25,715 nucleotides of DNA from positions 1 through 25,715 of the forward strand of contig PWGE01000009.1 in the NCBI GenBank assembly GCA_003554345.1, written 5' to 3'. Below the pieces are notes generated by a model. That model was not told the origin of the DNA. It made no database searches and saw only the letters and a program-made list of their open reading frames with translations. The position numbers and the translations under genes are program-made. This document shows positions 8,551-15,917 of this stretch, in pieces. Numbering within the stretch: the stretch's first letter is position 1; the number at the start of each line of letters is the position of its first letter. This DNA is from T1SED10-198M sp003554345 [NCBI: Candidatus Sumerlaeota bacterium] (GTDB taxonomy: Bacteria > Sumerlaeota > T1SED10-198M).

Positions 8551-8585
8551 AAAGGGGGAATGCTTATAACGGCATTTCCCCTTTT
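8551..8585 (+). terminator. GC-rich hairpin after symporter, probable weak terminator or attenuator
   Basis: AAAGGGGGAATGC (8551-8563) pairs with GCATTTCCCCTTT (8572-8584) to form a 13-base-pair stem with one G-U wobble and an eight-base loop. Only a short T run (8582-8585, mostly in the stem) follows, so termination may be partial. It lies 12 bases after the symporter stop and just before the start of the YhaM-like gene, so it would separate or attenuate expression between the two groups. Confidence 0.6.
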
Positions 8586-8594
8586 AATCACTTT

Positions 8595-9689
8595 ATGAAA
8601 ATATCTGAATTAAAAGAACTTCAGTTTGGCTCTTCTGTGAAAGGAATATACGTTCTTCGCAACGGTGGTCTGAAATCATCTCGTGGTGGCGATTATTTTC
8701 TTACCGGTGTTTTACAGGATAACAGTGGCTCTATTCCTGCTGTTCAATGGGATGTAACTGATACAGCATTGTATGAAGTGTATCTGCAAAAATTCCAGGT
8801 GTTTGAGATTTCTGCTCGTCTGGATACCTATAAAGATGCTCCCCAGGTGGTTATTGAGGTGCTTTCTCCTGTAGAAAAAGTTACCCCTGAAATCCTGCGT
8901 ACTCTGCTTCCAACACTTCCTGAAAGTGAGATTGGCAGCTATATAGAAGAAATAAAAAAAATGAGAGAACTTATTGAAAATGAAGCCTGTTACCAGCTGA
9001 TGTCCCGAATGTTTGAAGATAAGGACTTTGTACATCTTTTTTCGCAAGCACCTGCTGCCGTCATGGTACATCATGCGTATTGTGGTGGGCTTGCCCAGCA
9101 TACTGCATATGTTATGCGAAATGCCTGGTATCTCTATCAACAATATAAACAGCAGTATCCTGATTTAAACGGAGATGTAATACTTTTAGGTGCTTTTTTT
9201 CATGACCTGGGCAAAATGGAGGAGATTCGGGTTGGGGCCCGTTTTGAGGCAAGTACAGAGGGACAGTTGCTGGGGCATCTGGTTATCTCTCTTGAAATGT
9301 TTACCAGGCTTGTAGAATCTATAAGAGGATTTCCACCTCACCTGGCAATGGCTATTAAACACTGTATTATAAGCCATCATGGTCAGCAGGAATGGGGGGC
9401 TCCTGTGGTTCCACGTACTATGGAAGCAGAGATTATATTTCTGGCAGATTATCTGGATAGTACCCTGCGACAGTTTGTAGAGACCATCCAGGAAAGTGGT
9501 GGAGAGAATTGGAGTCAGTATAATCGTTTTCTGCAACGTTCTGTTTTTTCTGCTGGTTATGAGAGATTACCGGAACGGGGAAAAATATGGAATTCAAAGC
9601 TCTTTGCCGCAAAATCTCCAGAAAAGAAAGAAACAAAACATGTTGATAAGAAAAATCCCCCTGATTTTAAAAAACACTCTTTATTTTAA
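8595..9689 (+). CDS. yhaM: YhaM-like 3'-5' exoribonuclease (OB-fold plus HD domain)
   Basis: A 364-residue protein from the ATG at 8595. Residues 1-95 form an OB-fold nucleic-acid-binding domain (FLTGVLQDNSGSIPAVQWDV). An HD phosphohydrolase domain follows: paired His near 159-160, HT at 169-170, the HD pair in GAFFHDLGKMEE (199-210), HH at 261-262 in ISHHGQQEWGAP, and Asp in ADYLD (284-288). This order matches Bacillus YhaM, which trims RNA and single-stranded DNA from the 3' end. The C-terminus has a basic tail of about 45 residues beyond the usual length. The start is uncertain: the frame extends back to a TTG at 8544, but the family alignment begins at MKISELKELQ and no good ribosome binding site precedes either start. 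The gene opens a compact five-gene run whose next start lies inside its 3' end. Confidence 0.88.
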   Translation: MKISELKELQFGSSVKGIYVLRNGGLKSSRGGDYFLTGVLQDNSGSIPAVQWDVTDTALYEVYLQKFQVFEISARLDTYKDAPQVVIEVLSPVEKVTPEILRTLLPTLPESEIGSYIEEIKKMRELIENEACYQLMSRMFEDKDFVHLFSQAPAAVMVHHAYCGGLAQHTAYVMRNAWYLYQQYKQQYPDLNGDVILLGAFFHDLGKMEEIRVGARFEASTEGQLLGHLVISLEMFTRLVESIRGFPPHLAMAIKHCIISHHGQQEWGAPVVPRTMEAEIIFLADYLDSTLRQFVETIQESGGENWSQYNRFLQRSVFSAGYERLPERGKIWNSKLFAAKSPEKKETKHVDKKNPPDFKKHSLF

Positions 9690-10386
9690 CCTTCTCTTTC
9701 TTCTTGCCTGTGCCCAGCGACCGATGCCTGTTACTGTGAAACCCTCCGTACTCCCTCGACAGGACCTGATTGAGTGGGAGGTAATCTCAGAAGAGGTCTT
9801 TGAAGAGGCTGACCAATACAGAGCTTTTTTGAAATATCTTTCTCAAGATTTCGAGGTATTCCCGGAAAAGTTGCTTCAGGAATATCCGGCTGTTATGAAT
9901 GCTCTGCTTATCAACATATATTTGCAAGATGTTTACAATGAGATAGCACTTACTGAAAATGAATTGATTGCATTTTATAATGATAACCCGGAGATTTTCA
10001 CTGAGGAGTCATCTTTTGAACTGGTGGCGGTTTTTACAGAAGACCGGCAGCAGGCCCTGAAAGTGCTTCAGGAGGTGCAGGATGATAAAGAACTGATATC
10101 CATAGTGGAAAAGGAAAAGCCTGATATTCAAAAATTTCTGGATGGCAGGTATACCCTTCATGAGTTGCCTCACTTTCTCGAGGGGGTAGTTCAGACCCTG
10201 GAAGCGGGTGAAACATCGGGTTTGTACCAGACAGAAGAAGGCTTTTATATTATACATCTTATTTCTCGTCAGGAAGGAAAGCTGGAACCATTTGAGAATG
10301 TTAAAAGCGATATTCAACGAATGATCAGCCGACGAAAAATGGTTCAGCATATATCTGAAGTAATGAAAGGCGGTGAAAATCAGTGA
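9640..10386 (+). CDS. lipoprotein with parvulin-type peptidyl-prolyl isomerase domain
   Basis: From the ATG at 9640 the 248-residue product has a classic lipoprotein signal: basic start (MLIRK), hydrophobic core and lipobox LLAC with Cys24. The frame extends upstream to 9496 within the YhaM-like gene, but that extension would bury the lipobox 72 residues in, so I use the internal start. The region TENELIAFYNDNPEIF (about 105-120) is the linker typical of SurA/PrsA proteins. A parvulin/PpiC domain follows (about 125-212), ending in EAGETSGLYQTEEGFYIIHLI. Such lipoproteins help fold exported or outer-membrane proteins. It overlaps the YhaM-like gene by 50 bases and the next gene by four (GTGA), so it is coupled to a second chaperone-like protein. 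Confidence 0.82.
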   Translation: MLIRKIPLILKNTLYFNLLFLLACAQRPMPVTVKPSVLPRQDLIEWEVISEEVFEEADQYRAFLKYLSQDFEVFPEKLLQEYPAVMNALLINIYLQDVYNEIALTENELIAFYNDNPEIFTEESSFELVAVFTEDRQQALKVLQEVQDDKELISIVEKEKPDIQKFLDGRYTLHELPHFLEGVVQTLEAGETSGLYQTEEGFYIIHLISRQEGKLEPFENVKSDIQRMISRRKMVQHISEVMKGGENQ

Positions 10387-11255
10387 AAAAAATATTCCTG
10401 ATATTTATGATAGTGCTTCTGTTATTACCGGGAGTATCGAAAAGTGGAGAAATTATTGAACGTACGGTAGCAAGGGTAGGCGGACATGTTATTACCGAGG
10501 GAGATATTAAATGGTTTTATTCTCTTTTTATAAATCCCGGTCAGCCACCTTTTTTTGGAGAGAGGGAGCGGGAATTCGTGTTGAACGAACTTGTGCAGTA
10601 TCTGGCTTTACAGGAGTACGTACAGACTTATCATTTTCACTTTGATGAATATGAAATGCAAAGTAGAGCAGGAAAGTTTTTGCAGGGTTTTCAGGAATCC
10701 TTTCCAACACGGGTGGATTATCTGATTTTGCTCAGGTTGCTTAATATGGAAGAATATGAACTCAGAGAAAAGGTTACAGAATATTTCATGACCATGCAAA
10801 AGATGGACATTGTACTGCAAAGTAAAATGCAGGAAGAACATGGTACTGAAATGGAACTTGTGGAAGAAAAAAGATATCTTTATGATTTGCTTATTCTACC
10901 TGCAGAACTTAAAGAACAGGAAAGATTATTTACGGTTCTTTTTAATACTTCCAGGCTGGAGGATGCTCATCATGCATTTCAGGAGAAGGGAATAGACAGC
11001 GAATTTCACAGGAATCAGATTGCCACAAAAGAAGAACTGAAAACCGGGCAGCTGGAGAATATACAAGATCTCTTTCCCGGCGGCATTTCTTTACCTTTCC
11101 TGGTAGGGGATGATTGTCAGATAATCCAGTTGCATGACATTGCCTGGCACACTCTGAAAAGGGAAGAGGTAGTAGGACCTGGTGAAATAGGCGTTTTTAA
11201 AGAAAAGTTATTGGAGGAAGCTCAGGAACGTTTCCCTGTAGAATATTATGAATGA
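10383..11255 (+). CDS. exported SurA-like protein with degenerate isomerase domain
   Basis: A 290-residue protein with a signal peptide (about 1-21, MKKIFLIFMIVLLLLPGVSK) and a SurA N-terminal type sequence, RTVARVGGHVITEGDIKWF (27-45), followed by the helical chaperone part. The region after about residue 165 looks like a degraded parvulin domain: it keeps the fold pattern (DLLILPAELKEQERL, then the NIQDLFPGGISLPFLVGDDCQIIQLHD segment) but lacks the usual catalytic-type residues as far as I can judge. It starts at GTG with AAAGGCGG upstream, overlapping the lipoprotein gene as GTGA. The pair therefore looks like a lipidated isomerase with a soluble periplasmic chaperone. Confidence 0.75.
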   Translation: MKKIFLIFMIVLLLLPGVSKSGEIIERTVARVGGHVITEGDIKWFYSLFINPGQPPFFGEREREFVLNELVQYLALQEYVQTYHFHFDEYEMQSRAGKFLQGFQESFPTRVDYLILLRLLNMEEYELREKVTEYFMTMQKMDIVLQSKMQEEHGTEMELVEEKRYLYDLLILPAELKEQERLFTVLFNTSRLEDAHHAFQEKGIDSEFHRNQIATKEELKTGQLENIQDLFPGGISLPFLVGDDCQIIQLHDIAWHTLKREEVVGPGEIGVFKEKLLEEAQERFPVEYYE

Positions 11256-12216
11256 TCTGTTAAATATTGAAGACATACAGGTGCAGTTTCACGTATGGAA
11301 TCGCATTTATCAGGCTGTTGATGGCGTGAGTTTTACCATTCCCCGCCGAAAAAGTGTGGCTCTGGTTGGAGAATCGGGTTGTGGCAAGACAGTCACTGCT
11401 CTTTCCATTATGCGCCTGTTACCAAGACCACAGGCGCATATAAAACAGGGAAAAATATATTTTGATAACCAGGACCTGCTGAAGATGTCCCTGCCCAGAT
11501 ATCAGAAATATTATCGTGGCCGCCTGATAGGCATGATGTTTCAGGACCCCCATTCCGTTCTTAATCCGGTGATATCTATTCAAACTCAGATAACTGAACA
11601 TGTCAAATATCATCTGAAAATGAAAACATCGGAGATTCTGGACAAAGCGAACAATATTTTTCAGCTGGTTAACCTCCCTGCCGGCGAGGATATTTTAAAA
11701 AAATATCCTCACCAATTGAGCGGGGGACAGATTCAACGCCTGATGATTGCTATGACCTTGATGACAGATCCTTCTCTTATTATAGCTGATGAACCGACTA
11801 CTGCTCTTGATGTGACAATTCAGAGACAGATTCTGGATTTATTGGTTGCTTTAAAATCGGAGAGGGATCTTTCTTATCTTCTTATTACCCATAACCTTGC
11901 TATTGTGCATTACCTGGTAGATATAGTTTGTATCATGTATGCCGGCCAAATTGTAGAATGGGGACCATGTGAAGCGATATTTCAAGAACCCTTACATCCT
12001 TATACCCGGGGACTGCTTGATTCAGTGCTTACCATTTCAAAAGAAACAAAGACAAAAATCCGCGGTATACCGGGCATGGTTCCCGAAGCATGTGATTTTC
12101 CCTCGGGATGTCGTTTTCATCCCCGATGTCCTGAAAAAATGAATATATGTTCTAAGGAAATGCCCATGTTATCAGAAAATAAAGAACATGCGGTGCGCTG
12201 CTGGTTATATGGCTGA
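11248..12216 (+). CDS. oppD: oligopeptide-type ABC transporter ATPase, OppD/DppD-like
   Basis: A 322-residue ABC ATPase: Walker A GESGCGKT (41-48), Q-loop Gln99, signature LSGGQ (157-161), Walker B LIIADE (177-182), D-loop ALD (186-188) and switch His215. The C-terminal tail with CRFHPRCPEKMNICSKEMP is the Cys-rich oligopeptide/dipeptide transporter domain, which sets it in the OppD/DppD subfamily. It would power import of peptides or a related solute together with the next gene. It overlaps the SurA-like gene by eight bases. No permease or peptide-binding gene is beside the pair, so the symbol records family only. Confidence 0.9.
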   Translation: MNDLLNIEDIQVQFHVWNRIYQAVDGVSFTIPRRKSVALVGESGCGKTVTALSIMRLLPRPQAHIKQGKIYFDNQDLLKMSLPRYQKYYRGRLIGMMFQDPHSVLNPVISIQTQITEHVKYHLKMKTSEILDKANNIFQLVNLPAGEDILKKYPHQLSGGQIQRLMIAMTLMTDPSLIIADEPTTALDVTIQRQILDLLVALKSERDLSYLLITHNLAIVHYLVDIVCIMYAGQIVEWGPCEAIFQEPLHPYTRGLLDSVLTISKETKTKIRGIPGMVPEACDFPSGCRFHPRCPEKMNICSKEMPMLSENKEHAVRCWLYG

Positions 12217-13174
12217 AAAAACAATTTTATCTCTCCATGATATCTCTAAAATTTTCCCCTTAAGGCTGGCTTTTTGGCAAAAATTGCTGGGAGTGACCCC
12301 TCGCGGTATTACGGCACTGGATAAGGTGAGCTTTAGTGTGCCTGAAGGTTCTATAGTAGGTGTCATTGGAGAAAGTGGCTGTGGTAAAACCACCCTTGCT
12401 AAAGTATTGACACGACTGGAAAACGCTGACAGCGGAGAAGTATATTATAAGCATGAAGACAGGAATTTGCTAGCTTTAACATCATCAGAGTTCCAAAAAT
12501 TCCGTCGCCGTATCCAGATGATTTTTCAGAATCCTTATGGGGCTCTTAATCCGCGGTTAAGCACTTTTCAGACCTTAAAAGAACCTCTGGAGATTTATAA
12601 AAAAGGAACAGGAATTGAAGAACAGGCTATCCATATATTGAATATGGTAGGCCTTACTGCTGATTATTTGCATCGCTACCCCCATGAAATGAGCGGTGGG
12701 CAACGCCAGAGGGTTAATATTGCCCGGGCTTTAACAGTAGATCCGGAAATATTGATTGCGGATGAGCCGGTGTCAGCACTGGATGTGTCAACTCAGATAA
12801 ATATTCTCAACTTGCTCAAAGAAATACAACAGAAGAATAATATAGCTCTTTTGCTTATTACCCATGACCTGGGAATAGCAAAATATATTTGCGACCGGAT
12901 TATTGTCATGTATCTGGGGGAAGTGGTGGAGTGGTCGGATAAAGACACGTTTTTCAAAAAACCCCTTCACCCTTACTCTGAGATGTTAATCGAATCAGTT
13001 CCCCGTTTTGAAGATAAAAACTCCGGAAAAGCAGGGGCATTGCCCAAAAAAATAAAACCGGACAAGGGATGTCTCTTTGCGCCCCGGTGTCCTTATGTTA
13101 TATCAGCCTGTCGTGAAAAAAGACCTCCCTTAAAAGACGGCTTTCCGAAAGTGCGGTTTATCCGCCATTTATAA
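12209..13174 (+). CDS. oppF: oligopeptide-type ABC transporter ATPase, OppF/DppF-like
   Basis: A 321-residue ABC ATPase with Walker A GESGCGKT (54-61), Q-loop Gln107, signature MSGGQ (161-165), Walker B ILIADE (181-186) and switch His219. The segment RLAFWQKLLGVTPRGITALDKVSF before Walker A and the C-terminal Cys-containing tail (GCLFAPRCPYVISAC) are typical of OppF/DppF. The start chosen is ATG 12209, which overlaps the stop of the upstream ATPase by eight bases; an in-frame ATG at 12188 would add only seven residues. It is the last gene of the plus-strand run, convergent with the next gene 49 bases away. I see no strong terminator in that gap. Confidence 0.9.
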   Translation: MAEKTILSLHDISKIFPLRLAFWQKLLGVTPRGITALDKVSFSVPEGSIVGVIGESGCGKTTLAKVLTRLENADSGEVYYKHEDRNLLALTSSEFQKFRRRIQMIFQNPYGALNPRLSTFQTLKEPLEIYKKGTGIEEQAIHILNMVGLTADYLHRYPHEMSGGQRQRVNIARALTVDPEILIADEPVSALDVSTQINILNLLKEIQQKNNIALLLITHDLGIAKYICDRIIVMYLGEVVEWSDKDTFFKKPLHPYSEMLIESVPRFEDKNSGKAGALPKKIKPDKGCLFAPRCPYVISACREKRPPLKDGFPKVRFIRHL

Positions 13175-13223
13175 TAACGGTTTGTGGCGTTGTTTTTAAA
13201 GAGGGAGTCAGGAAGTCTTCTTT

Positions 13224-14786
13224 CTACTGCTTCTCATCAGTAGGTTCTGATTGATTGGTAGCATGGTTATTGCCGGGCAGATAGAATTCGAAGAGTTCTC
13301 TTGGAGTATGTTCCCAGTTTTCTTTCTCCAGGTCAATATCTGTACGAGATGATATCATCCAGAAACTGTTTGACGGCAGGTCGTTATCAGATAGATAAGG
13401 AGCCAGATAGGTGGTAATATGCTGTCTGTACTCGGGAGAGAGGGAAAGAGCAAAAAAATCTCCATATGTATCAGTAATTACTGCCGTATATTCTTCTGAT
13501 AAATCTTCAAGCTTGTACAGGTCTGTTTGCAATAGGTTGGTGGTACGAGAGACCCGTGGAAAGTAATAAAAGGTTGCTATGATGAAAGAGTTCATAAAAA
13601 TGAAAAACACGATAGCTACTGATAACGTTAGATAGAAACGGGATGGTTCCTTCTGGTGTACCAATCGAACTAATATGAGGGCAGCCAGGATTGCCATGAG
13701 ATAAAGGGTGGCAATAAAAGGTATAAGAAAAGAAAAGTCTCCTTCTATATGTAAGAAGGTATAGGCGAGCAGGGGGAGAAATAACAAAGGGACTACCAGA
13801 CTCAGGGCAGGAAAACGAATGTTGCCCAGTACAGGCGCTATCAGCAAAATGGTTATAAAGATTGCCGTAAAGGGGTTATACAGATATGTCCCCGCCAGAA
13901 GAATACTTGCCAGTAAAAGGACTATGTATCGCCTGAGAAGCAGCGGGGCTTCTTTTTCTTTTTGTTGCTTCTCTTTTTTTACCTTTTTTTTCCCTTTTTT
14001 CATAACTTTAGTCAGGTAGAGATGCTTGATAAACCAGGGAGTGGCTATCAGCAGTAATGCAAAAGGGGCAAAGATTAAGTGATTGAGTCTTAAGTAAGAG
14101 CCACCGGCAAGTGCGATAAGATCGGTATTGATAAAAGATTGGGTTTGAAGGGTTATAAAACCTGTTATGAAAAAGAGCCCGAGAAATATCCACGGACTTA
14201 TAAAAAGAAGTTTAATCCCGGTGTATAGTGAAAAGGTCATTTTTTTATGAAAAAACACCATGAGAGCTGCAAAGGGTAGATACCATAAGCTTTCCAGAAT
14301 AAGGAGAAAAAGGGCGATTAGAGAGTAGACAATACGTTTAGGAGCAGGGACGTGTAAGTGTTCATTGAGATGATATAAGACCAGGCAAACCAGGAAAACT
14401 TCCAGGAAAAAAGGAGTGATTTGAGCTTGCAAGAACAGCCAGGGAGAGCACAACATAACAATAAAACATGAATTGACGGCTAACTCCCTGTCTTTGAAGG
14501 TTTTCTTTAATACATTATAAGAAAAGTAGATCAAACAGGCTGCAGCAAAAGTTTGTAGAATAAGGAGAGGACGGAAACCGAGAAAATGGGACCATGTAAA
14601 AACCCCGGTCAGAGGATTGATGAAAAAGGGTCCTTCTCCATTCTCTGAAAGATGCAAGGTGGCTTGTTCAAAAGATGATACAGCTATAGAAGGAAGAGAA
14701 ATTGTTAAAAAAGCAGAAAGAATCAGGAAGAAAAATAACATTGTGTAATTGGATGCTTCAGATTCAAGAACTTTTTTTGAGCGCAT
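13224..14786 (-). CDS. polytopic membrane protein of unknown function, possibly GT-C-like
   Basis: A 520-residue integral membrane protein with about ten hydrophobic segments, a strongly basic cytoplasmic loop near residues 268-288 (KKGKKKVKKEKQQKEKE) and a soluble C-terminal part of about 100 residues (after about 415). The overall form, many short helices and an exported C-terminal domain, recalls GT-C glycosyltransferases, but I could not identify the acidic first-loop motif with confidence, so I do not assign a function. The start at 14786 is supported by AAGGAT just upstream. It is monocistronic: a promoter lies at 14851-14878, and the plus-strand run converges on its 3' end. Confidence 0.75.
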   Translation of the reverse strand: MRSKKVLESEASNYTMLFFFLILSAFLTISLPSIAVSSFEQATLHLSENGEGPFFINPLTGVFTWSHFLGFRPLLILQTFAAACLIYFSYNVLKKTFKDRELAVNSCFIVMLCSPWLFLQAQITPFFLEVFLVCLVLYHLNEHLHVPAPKRIVYSLIALFLLILESLWYLPFAALMVFFHKKMTFSLYTGIKLLFISPWIFLGLFFITGFITLQTQSFINTDLIALAGGSYLRLNHLIFAPFALLLIATPWFIKHLYLTKVMKKGKKKVKKEKQQKEKEAPLLLRRYIVLLLASILLAGTYLYNPFTAIFITILLIAPVLGNIRFPALSLVVPLLFLPLLAYTFLHIEGDFSFLIPFIATLYLMAILAALILVRLVHQKEPSRFYLTLSVAIVFFIFMNSFIIATFYYFPRVSRTTNLLQTDLYKLEDLSEEYTAVITDTYGDFFALSLSPEYRQHITTYLAPYLSDNDLPSNSFWMISSRTDIDLEKENWEHTPRELFEFYLPGNNHATNQSEPTDEKQ

Positions 14787-14850
14787 AGTTCATCCTTTTT
14801 TTAGTATTATTATTTTGGTCATGTTGTAAATAATTGTTTTGAGTCTGAAT

Positions 14851-14878
14851 ATAATAGCGATAATTTGCCACTTTTCAA
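14851..14878 (-). promoter_or_regulatory. sigma-70-type promoter for 13224-14786
   Basis: On the minus strand TTGAAA (14878-14873) and TATTAT (14856-14851) are 16 bases apart. Transcription would start near 14845, leaving a leader of about 58 bases. Confidence 0.45.
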
Positions 14879-14922
14879 TATTTCAAACTGTAGAAAAGGT
14901 GACATTTCAGTTGTGTTCGGGT

Positions 14923-14940
14923 TGTAATAAAGATATTACA
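14923..14940. repeat. inverted repeat TGTAAT-N6-ATTACA
   Basis: A perfect 6-6-6 inverted repeat upstream of the promoter at 14851-14878. The form resembles binding sites of CRP/FNR-family dimers, which use TGTGA-N6-TCACA or variants. Its position at about -86 would suit an upstream activator, but chance occurrence in AT-rich DNA is also possible. Confidence 0.3.
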
Positions 14941-15062
14941 GTGAAACAAGATGATATGAGGTGTTTATGAATAGCATAAAAAAATTATCACCAGGAAAAG
15001 CTTAGTAAAAAGGCACTCGCAAAAAGAAGTTCATACAACAAGTAGATGCCGGCTAAAAACGT

Positions 15063-15917
15063 CTAATGATTTGATTTGAGTTCGTCCAGTTCATACACAA
15101 AAAGAATGCCGCGCAAAAGTTCCCAGTCTTGAGGAAATTCCGGGGTGAAACCCATTTGCACAGGTTTGAGGTCATTAAAAAAATCAATCATCTGTTCATT
15201 GGTATTCAAAAGAGGAACATCTGTAATATAAACACTTGTTTCAAAAATCAGACAATCAGGCAAAGAGAAAAAGTCTGACATATTATCAGAAATATTTAAT
15301 GCATTTCGGTTGTTAAGAAAATAACCCTGTAATTTTATAGTAGCTCTCTCCTTATAAAATGAGTGGAAATGAGTTTTATTTGTGGTTTTTAATAGTTCGG
15401 GATAGTCTTCCCCAAGATAATGTCCCCACATGTCACGGCTTGTCACTACTCCACTTACATAAACATTCTCCAACCCTATTTCAGTAAGGTGTTCTTTAAT
15501 GTCATTCCATGTAAAAGGTTCTTTGTGTTTCATATAAAGAATGGCAGAAGGAGTTCTGCCGGGATCTTTTAAGCCAAAACTGAAAGCAGATTGGAGAGGG
15601 ATGTTAAAGTCTAATATGGGGTGCCGACGTTCTGTGTCACCTGATTTTAAGCGGCTATTTTCAGGGTATTGGAAAAATGGTCCTATATTTTTTTTCTCGG
15701 CAATATATCCAAAACCACCACCCCAGTGAAAATCTTCATCAGGCTTGATCTGTTTGAAGTCCATGGGAGAATCCTTGACAAGAAATTGAGGTGATCCCCA
15801 ATAATGTAAAGTATATGTTTTATCTGTTTGGAGAATATTAACGATGTCACGCCCCCATAAAAATCCTGTGCTTAACAGTGTGATAATAATTAAAGCAAGA
15901 AAATATTTCTTAAACAT
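15063..15917 (-). CDS. membrane-anchored or exported protein of unknown function
   Basis: I do not recognise this protein. From the ATG at 15917 it has 284 residues: a basic start (MFKK), one hydrophobic segment (about 5-21) acting as signal peptide or anchor, then a soluble domain rich in aromatic residues (HYWGSPQFL, DFHWGGGFGYI, FFQYPENSRL). The start is set by a very good ribosome binding site, GGGAGG (15925-15930), seven to eight bases upstream; the longer frame from 15941 would lack such a site and give an atypical signal sequence. It overlaps the radical SAM gene by eight bases and is the last gene of the rpmB-led run, so it may be a partner or target of the upstream enzymes. Confidence 0.75.
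   Translation of the reverse strand: MFKKYFLALIIITLLSTGFLWGRDIVNILQTDKTYTLHYWGSPQFLVKDSPMDFKQIKPDEDFHWGGGFGYIAEKKNIGPFFQYPENSRLKSGDTERRHPILDFNIPLQSAFSFGLKDPGRTPSAILYMKHKEPFTWNDIKEHLTEIGLENVYVSGVVTSRDMWGHYLGEDYPELLKTTNKTHFHSFYKERATIKLQGYFLNNRNALNISDNMSDFFSLPDCLIFETSVYITDVPLLNTNEQMIDFFNDLKPVQMGFTPEFPQDWELLRGILFVYELDELKSNH

Larger units (their letters stand above)
14787..15062. other. 276-base intergenic region without a gene
   Basis: This AT-rich gap lies between the start of the polytopic membrane protein gene and the 3' end of the seven-gene run. It holds the membrane protein promoter and an inverted repeat, TGTAAT-N6-ATTACA, at 14923-14940, about 85 bases upstream of the predicted start point. 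The spacing is CRP/FNR-like, but the sequence is not a clear match to a known regulator. I see no convincing terminator and no protein-coding frame of note. Confidence 0.5.

Noticed and set aside
8544-8594. TTG start for the YhaM-like protein
   Set aside because: There is no ribosome binding site before it, it crosses the hairpin, and family similarity begins at the ATG at 8595. It is not fully excluded.
9496-9639. N-terminal extension of the parvulin lipoprotein
   Set aside because: It lies wholly within the YhaM-like gene and would bury the LLAC lipobox far inside the protein.
13178-13203. Possible terminator between the OppF-like gene and the convergent membrane protein gene
   Set aside because: AACG and CGTT pair over only four bases before a T run, and other foldings need several G-U pairs; this is too weak to call.
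14967-15005. 12-codon frame with GAGGTG upstream in the intergenic gap
   Set aside because: It is too short to judge, leads into no gene on its strand, and has no clear promoter.
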